Shown here: piece after piece, positions 28,201-37,200 of the stretch | Layout: each line of letters begins with the position of its first letter | Numbering within the stretch: the first letter of the stretch is position 1 | Origin: Branchiostoma floridae | Taxonomy: Eukaryota > Chordata > Leptocardii > Amphioxiformes > Branchiostomatidae | Reading direction: 5' to 3' | Length of the DNA: 64,000 nucleotides | NCBI RefSeq assembly: GCF_000003815.2 | Contig: NC_049990.1 | Span: 18,729,248-18,793,247, forward strand | Notes under the pieces: model-generated | Seen by the model: the letters and a program-made list of their open reading frames with translations, nothing else | What the model was told of the DNA's origin: nothing | Databases searched by the model: none | Translations under genes and position numbers: made by a program

Positions 28201-31200
28201 GTATGTTAGCTTCATGAGCAGCATCCTCATCTTCCCTGTCAACATTGGGCTCGTCACACTGTTCAGGTATAGTTTTTGTTGATATTTTTAGTTGTAATCA
28301 TCCCTCTAAATAGGTGTCAAGATTGTAAAAGGCACCAAAAGACACAACTTATAAGAACCATCCAAGTCTCGGACGTAGTCTTGTGATCTCGCGAGACTAG
28401 GTCATTCCATGATCAAGATGTACTGAGCAGACATCGAAAATTTGTAGGTGCATTTTACGTGTTAACAAAGAGTCGCTGATTGAAGGATATTTTATTCACA
28501 CAACTTACAATGAAAGGAATGTTGTATTCACACTCATGAACGTTCTACGGATGCTAGATCAATATTGGGGTTCTTATTTACAGTTTTGACATTTCAAAGA
28601 CTTCAAACACATCACTGTACCACACAATAATGTGTATATCTTGCACTAATTCATTGTTAACATACTATTAGGAAGATCCTACGTGCTAAAGAGAACAAAA
28701 GTTATCTATGTTTTTCTGTGTCATCACAATAGGAGGGTAAGGGAAAAGGAAGCAGCTGTATATGAGGTTGGTGCGGGCGAGGACATGGCCGAGACGGTGG
28801 AAAAAGGAGATGTCAAAGACGACGAAGAAAAGCAGAGCAAGAAGAAGAAGAAGAAGCGTTTCATGTTTCCACATTGGATGGTGTACGTGGCATGGATTGT
28901 CGCCTTCCTGGTGACCTTCACGTCCGCGTTCTTCAGCGTGCTGTACAGTCTGGACTGGGGCGCCAAGAAGTCCATCGCCTGGCTGACGTCCATGCTCATG
29001 TCCTTCACCATGTCTGTGTTTGTACTGGATCCTATCAAGGTCAGACTAATGAATATTCATCAGGTGCTTCGTCATATTTACGTTGCAATGAAATAGAGAC
29101 ATGATGGTTGTGCAAAATACCGTTCCTGTTACAGTAGCACTTTTAGTATACAATGGCGACATGTTAGCGTAGTAGTTTAGGTGTTTAGCCCAGAACCCAG
29201 AGACACTGGTTTCGAATCCCCTGACATACTACCGATGTGGGCCCTATTAATGCTAACGTCACATTTGCACAAAGGGGTCCGGCCGGGTAGGTTAGGGGCT
29301 GAATTGTTGCACTTTCGGGCGGGTCCCCGTGAGACCCCCGGCGGCTGCCGGGCTATTTTGGGGCTCGGGCGGGGCCCCGGTTGATTCTAAGTCGGACATA
29401 AAATCAACCGTGGCCCGGGCAGAAAAATACGCCGAATCAAAGCCGTCAACTAACCGTGAACACATCGGCAGGGTCCCCTACAGTACCTTCCCGGTACCCG
29501 CTCGGTACTCCGGCGGTACTCGACGGTACAGGCCCAACCTTCTTGCATTACAAACTATTGCATCCGTTGTATCATCCCGGAACACCGCCGGGGCCGCTGA
29601 CGGGGTCCCTCGGTCATCAAACAAGACAATTTGGGCCATGGTCACATTTCCACATAGGGACCCTGCCGGGTAATTTACGGACTGTTTTATGGCTCTTCCG
29701 GTCGGGTTCCTGCTGGTCTCCTAGCGGCTGCCGGGTTATTTTTCGTCTCGGGCGGGACCCCGGTTGGTTTTAAGTCGGACTTAAAATGAACCGGTTCCCG
29801 GCGGGGAAATTATTAAGGAAATATCATCAGTAAAACATTCATTTTCTACTCTTCTCAATGGAAGTTCCCACACGCATAAGGCGCATAAAGGACCCTCAAA
29901 CACCCGAGTGGGGTCCATTTGGACCCCAGGCGTACATTTGGAAGTGCCATTTGAACATTTTTGATCTGAAGAAAAAATCCTTCCGTGACTTTGTCAGTCA
30001 ATATGTCTTATACCTTCTCCTTAGTTTAACTTTGGAGGCTAACTCCTTTACCACTTACAGTATGACTACCAAACTTTCAGACAATAATAAGAATGTAAAC
30101 CTAAATCATCACAAAAATTTCTGTGTCATCAACATGTAATGTGACGACATTATGACGTCATTTGCCTAATCAGGGCGGCCGTCTTGGATTTTGACCAATG
30201 ACGTCATGAAATTAGCATAAATTATACATTTTAAGTCCTGAAAATAACATCGAATTTCATAGAATTTAATTGTTGTCAGAAAACAGGTGTAGTTTACCAA
30301 CAAAACCTTGTTTAAATTGAAATTGTCAAATTTTGGCAAAATATGCCTGTTAGAATATGGTTGCCATGGCAACCTCCGAAAATGATAAACTTACTTTATT
30401 GACCAAAAACTTTTGCAAACAATATTTTGTGATAAATTACCAAATTTCGTAGCTTTAGCTCTAGCCGTTCATGAGTTATGCGACATAAGTGTTGCTGAGG
30501 GCCTCAAAATTCCACTATCTGGTCGGAAAAGGTTTAGTGCAAAACGTGGTCCTTCTGAACTTTTGCATAAATTATGATAATGAGTTGGAATTAGCAACAC
30601 CTTAACATCTCAAAATCTTCCTCTTACATTGACGAAGCAATGTATATACAATGATCGCCGATAAGAAATGGTACTGAGATTTTATGAACAAAACATTTTG
30701 GGGTCCAAACCCCACTCGGTCATTTTAGTCGCAAAAAAAGGTCGGGTGCTTGAGGGTTAAAGTCGCAAGAATGTTCTCGCATTTATAGCTTGCTCATCAG
30801 CGTATCGTAGACCCAAAAACATGGTTCGGAGCCTAACCCAACATATTCTTCTCTGGCACTGCCGTTCCGCTTGTCTCTCCTCTTCCACTACCCATGTAGC
30901 AATTGCAAGAACAAGGATGAAACGGTGACGAGCCGTCGCCAACCTCAGCCTGAGCTGAGCAAGCGGCATGTGCTCACCCTGTCAGTCGAAGTGCAGTGGC
31001 ATTTTCCGCTTCTAGTAGTGTTAGTACCTCGTGGCACAGTTGCAAAAGTCAACGAAGACGAGCCAACGAATGCTTATATACCCCCCCCCCCCCAAAAAAA
31101 AAACACATGATGGTCGTGGTTCGCGGGGCGTACGACAGGGACCATACAGTTGTTTACAAGGGGTGAACCGGCCGCCCTCCTGCCAGACCCCTACGGGGTA

Positions 31201-34200
31201 CCCGTGGACATCCACAGGGCAGCTCACGGTTGCCTGCCGAACATCGAGCAATAAAGGGTTAAAGCATACGACTATTGCACAAAAGCCACCGGAATGCCCA
31301 CCGGAGCCCCCCGGGACCTCTGACGGGACGCGTGAAGAAAAAATGATTTGTGACTACGTGAGCCGATGTCTACCCGGCTTCAGAGCCCGGCCGGGGCCTA
31401 CATCGGTTAGACACCGCGCGGACCCCCTATGTAATGTGACGTAGGCCTTAGAAATGCTTTTACTGATAGCACGACTGTTTTCACTCCACACACGAATTGG
31501 TACCTTCGGCTGGAGAGGTAAAAGGCGCTAGAAGGAGAGTATTTGGCTCCGCCTTCCAATAACTACCTCTGCGGCCTTAAAAAGACTATGGGACTATATC
31601 TTTATTAAAGTATTGGTTTCTTTTCACAGGTCATTCTCTTAGCTGCGCTTTTGTCGCTGGTCTTCCGGAAACCCAGTTCGAGTGAAGAGGACGACTCGGA
31701 TGATGAGGAAATGAAAAACAAGCTACAGGATGACGAAGACTGGATAAACGAGATGCCCCCGGACGATGGCGATGGTACGATGATTTTACAACCTTTTTGT
31801 TTCACTGTCATTGAATCATGTATTTAGAGTCATACATGTATGTGTGAACATATTAAAAATATTGTCCTTTTTCCGTCCTACTTTCACCTGCTCATACGCC
31901 CAATACACATGTTCTCTTTCCAGAGTGATTCTAGTGCATTTGGTAGGAAACTTGTGCCATTTTTCTCTATCATCAAAGATTATCTTCTAAAATCGATGGA
32001 CTTACTTGTTGCCTCCACCAGGTCTTTCTGCAAGGGTGTGGATAGTACAATTCGGCAAATGGGGAATTGGCTTGGAGAATCAGTCAGCCCGAAGGTTACA
32101 TTTTCCCCTCCTAGGCCACAGCCGTACTTCTGTGGCTGACTAACACATCAAGCAAGTTATCTATTCAGCCAATCTCGACTATTTTTCCAGGGGCCTACTA
32201 CTAGTAAGTCTGGTAGAAACTTCATTGACCTGATGCTGGCCGTTTTGATTCTTTTCGAGACAAATGTTGACTCTTTATACTCTACTCTTCTTCTAGTAGG
32301 TTTTCCATCGTATGTTGTCTCATATTGTTGGCATCCATCTGTGTCGGAAGACAATGGCAGGCAGGCAGGGTGGGTTAAGCGACCCATCTGCCTGGCCTGC
32401 ACGTGACGTTTTAAGGTGAAGTAGTGGGTGTGCACTTCCTTCTCTTTGCCTCATAACCTTTTAGTTTACTCCTACACCGTCCATTCAATGCAGAACTCGA
32501 AGATAAGCTTGGAGCACCTGACCCTGTCCGTCTGGCTCAAGCAAAGGAGAAGATGCACAAACAAGCGGTCATGTCGGATCTCATCCGGGAGATAGTGCGC
32601 TACATGCTGCTGGTCTTGGTGCTCATGCTCATCGCGTACAACAACAAAGACCCGAGCTCCTACAACTTGGTCAAAACATTCAGGGACAACTTTGTTCATG
32701 TGGAGCTGCCTCTGGAAACGGTAGGATAACTTAAACACTCTTGTTACAAGTGATACAATAGTTGTGCAAGCTGCAGTACCCAGAATCGCCTCTAGGGGGT
32801 AAAAAATTTAACCAATTTGAGATATCTCTAGACCTTATCACGCTCTAAGTTTTCATAACAATCTGTCCATTATTTAAGCTTCTCTAGTTATGATGTTATA
32901 ACAAACATCAGTTAGAGACGTTAATCGAAAACATGAATTGTTTTAATTCAAGTTGGAAGATAGTACAAATGAAGTATTAGCGCCTCTTGATGGTGCGTTG
33001 CTTGCTACAACAAATCAAAAGATCTATTACCACCTTATCATCCTACAATTAGGTACGCACGGACCATGACTTCTGGACCTGGGTGAACAACACATTGATA
33101 CCAGGACTGTACACGGGATCTTGGTACAACGGCAAGCCTACCACGTTACTTGAACAGCAGTTCCTGGCAGACAAGTTATCATTCCGTGTGGGACCGGCAA
33201 GGATGAGGCAACTTCGGGTACCACCTTCAGGTGGGTATATAGATAATAAACAGGATTCACTGCATCCTTTTCATATCAGGGCACTCCATTCATCACTGAA
33301 AAGAGTCTGTGGGCGTTATAGAATTCCTGGCACGTTTGACCAAATTCTGACGTCACGTATTCACAAGATCACGTGTTGATAAGATCACGTGTCTGTAACT
33401 CAAATTTACGTTCTGAAGTGATTGGTCATTAGAATTGATCCTGAAGAAGGCGAAAATGGTCGTAAAAAACTTAATCTGTGTATACCTTTGTTTTGGAATA
33501 AAGTTTAGTATTGTACTATGATAAGTTGCTTTTCGATATTTTCTCATAACATATGTATGGCCTCCTTTGTTCAATATTGGCAGCTTCACAACAATAAGTT
33601 TAAGTTCTTTCTTACCTGTTCTACTTTCCATTGCTATGTGATGCTTCATTTTTTCATATTTCATAATCCATGTCTTCATATATATTTTGTCTTGTTTTGC
33701 TCTAGATTTGTGTCAGATTAAGCTCCATGTGGCAGGGTTTGTGGAAGGATGCACTATGGAATATTCTACGGAACTGGAGGACCAGATGGCCTATTTACCT
33801 GGATGGAAATATCACCCGAACGCCTCAGTCTTAGCAGGTCAGTCACAGGAAGCAATGGTTAGATTCACGACTGAATTTCAACTATACCGGTCGTCTACGA
33901 TTTCTCATGCCACCAATATTTTGCATCTCCCTGTACGAAAATCATATTACATGACAAGACATCAGTTAGTCTGACACAAACTCTGCTGTCCATGGCTGTA
34001 ATAGGCCTCTCTCGACTGTTGGGTGGGCTACTATAAGCGAGATTCAATCAGGCTAGGTATCAGTGACATTCCATCCTTTGTGTATTTTTTACAGATGCAC
34101 TTCAGTGGGTGTACCAATCTTCTGCCGACCTTGGAGTGGATTCCACGTCCGGCCGTCTCACGACCTACAGGTAATAGATAAGTCACAGGAACTATTATAA

Positions 34201-37200
34201 CTTTCTCGTATCATCTCCTTGATGGTCTCACTATCATATCTGGCGACGTATCCCTACTAATGATACAAATCTACAGTACATAACGCTGTAGTATTGTAGG
34301 AAAGCAGAATACTGATTTTCTATGTGATTTTGTTTTAGAATTTCAAACCTTTGCTTTAAAGTTAAAGAAGTAGTACTTGTATCATTACGCATGTGACGAT
34401 ATTTTAAGATTTTTGTTAATGTAAACTATAGTGGAGGTGGATACGAGGCAGATTTCGGAACGTCCAACCTAAGAGCTAAGCGAGCTTCCGGCTACCTCGA
34501 GTCCCAAGGTTGGATCGACAGGTTGACACGAGCCATCATTGTGGAGTTCACTGCCTACAACGCCAACGTCAACCTGTTTGTGGCTGCCCGGTACATACTA
34601 GAGTTTGGCGCGGTGGGCGCTGGCTTGACAGGACAGTATGACATCCAGGTCTTGCGCCTGTACAGCTACGTGGGTCCCTTTGGGATACTGAACATACTGA
34701 TAGAAGTGGTGTATGTTCTGTACCTATGCTACGCGATGTTCAAGGTAGGCCAACTCTATATTTTTATCTTGTGTACATTTGACTTTTTATGATGATTATA
34801 GGGCAGGCACAGCTTGGATATGTAGTAAGGTATTGCAGTCGTGATTTCGGATAGTGACATAAAGCCTATGGCCCCATGTATGAGGAAGCCTGGGCGTATT
34901 CCATGCAGTCAAACTATTTCCTATCTAGGAATGTGTTTGCATTACTTTTTCATATCTAAACAGAATATATTGACAGCTGTTCCCATTTCCATTGTAAGAG
35001 ATTTTCGAGCAGTATACCACGTGTAAAAAGTTTGGACAGTTCATTTTAGTTTTACTAAATTCATTCGTAACATGATTCTGTTACAGGAGGGTAAGAGCAT
35101 GAAAGAGCTAGGCTGTAAGAAGTACTTTGGGGATCCTTGGAACATGCTGGAGATTCTCATCATCATCGGATCCCTGGTCTCCATCGGGTTCTATGCAGCA
35201 AAAACCATCATTTCATCCTTCACATTGTCTTCAGTACAGGCATCTAGAGGTGAATGTGGTTCGTTAACTCCTTTGAAATGGAGATATTGTTTTCTGTGTG
35301 TCTGTTGTGTTGTGTGTCCGCAGCTACATATTGTAGAGTGACAGGATGTGAGGCGGAAGATGGTGTAACCGAAGACTGGCAGGAAGGGAAGGTTGGTTTT
35401 GCCCGGGTCCAAAGTTGGAGGACTCACAGTCTGGAGAGAAAATACATGTACACAAAATTGGCGTTAAAAAAGCCTCAACAAGAAAGAGAAAACACAAAGA
35501 AATATAAATAGCGCATTTTACAGGTTTTTTTTGTATGACTGATGAGTAATACTGTTTTATTTTCAAAGAAATGCCACCCTTGTTTGAAGATTATGATAAC
35601 TATGGGTAATCAGTACTCATACGATTAAAATATATTTTGATGAAGTATATTACATTTGAAATGATTAACCTGTTTTCTAATGGTGAAGTCTGCTCCTGAT
35701 TTTGTGACTGCTTTTTGTTTGCAGACGACTTTGTCAGTTTCCAGAGTGCCATCACCTTCCAGTCAGCTTACAGCGTTACGCTGGCCCTGGTCGTGTTCCT
35801 GTCCACACTGAAGTTCATGAAGCTCCTCAGGTTCAACAAGAAGATCTCTCTCCTGTCGGCGACTCTGCGCCACAGCACCACCATGATGGTTCCCTATGGG
35901 TTTCAGTTCATGCTGGTCTTCTTCGCGTTTGTACACTTCGCCACCGTCGCATTTGGAACAAATTCACTATCGTAAGTCTACTTTGCGAAAGAAATTCAAA
36001 GTTGAATCTCACCACACCCCATCTCCATTTCTTCAAACATCCAACCTATTAAGATCGTATGATCAAAATTATGCATCTTGTTTTAGGTTCACTAAGATAA
36101 TAATGTAATCAGGCTGATTCTAACTTTGAGTAGAAAATCCAGGGACCCGGCCATGTCCTAAAATAGCCACAGGGTGTCCATTGGGCAAAACAAAACCTGT
36201 AAATGATTACTACCCAAGTGGGCCACTGTTTTCAAATGTGACCACTGTATACCGATAAGACACTTACATGGATGGAATTGTGACTTTTACAGGTACACCA
36301 GTTTTTCGGGAAGTGGCCAGACTATTTTTGGCATGCTGCTGGGCAAATTTGACCACAAGGAGCTGACCCAGCTGCACTGGCTGCTGGGACCCGCCATGTT
36401 TATTGTGTTCATGATCGTCGTGTTCCTCATCATGATGAACATCTCCTTCACCATCATCAGCGAAAGCTTTGCAGAAGTGGGTTTTTCCTATTGAACAATA
36501 TCTTTTTATTGAATTATTGTTCATAACTCTACAGACATTTAGCTCGCACAACTAAATGGTGAACTGTTGGTCAACGCTGCATCGAAGTCAGGGCCGTCGT
36601 ATACGATATCATGACAGACCAATCTATTGGCAAACTGTTGCAAATGATACATGTCCTTATTCATACACGTACTTTACTTTGTTCTTTGGACTTACAAAGC
36701 GGAGAATGACAGAAATGACTACCGTAGTTAACCATGTCTATATTTGGTACCCTGAGTAACAAAATGTTCTGGTTTCAGCGAATTTTAATGTTCTTTTTGT
36801 TGCTGCTCCCAGTATTGTAACACTTATTTGGTCCATTGATTTCTCACATGTGTGTACATGCAAATTGTACTGTTTACTGAAATTCGGGAGGGGCAATACT
36901 TGGGTATCTTATTTTGATTCGCACCTTTTCACGTTCTACAATTTTGAGATGGAATTTTTTTTACCTCATTTAAGGTCCACAAGGAGCTATACAACCAGGA
37001 GAACGACTATGAAATCATGGACTTTTTGCTGGATGGTTTTAAGAAAGGCTTCCGGCTGGTGAAGAGCATGGTGGTGGCCATAGACGAGGATGAAGACAAA
37101 GGTAGGCTTTATAGAACACCTTCACGTGATGTGTATGGTTTTGACATTGCAGAGCCAACAGAATATACCTTGATGACGGTCTCTTAAACCGAGATGAGGT

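Noticed and set aside
29329-29773. Frames of 105-114 codons in GC-rich DNA
   Set aside because: They run through a duplicated GC-rich repeat and have proline/glycine-biased, repeat-like composition.
35254-35511. 85-codon frame between channel exons
   Set aside because: Intronic, with no splice phase fitting the flanking exons and no known domain.
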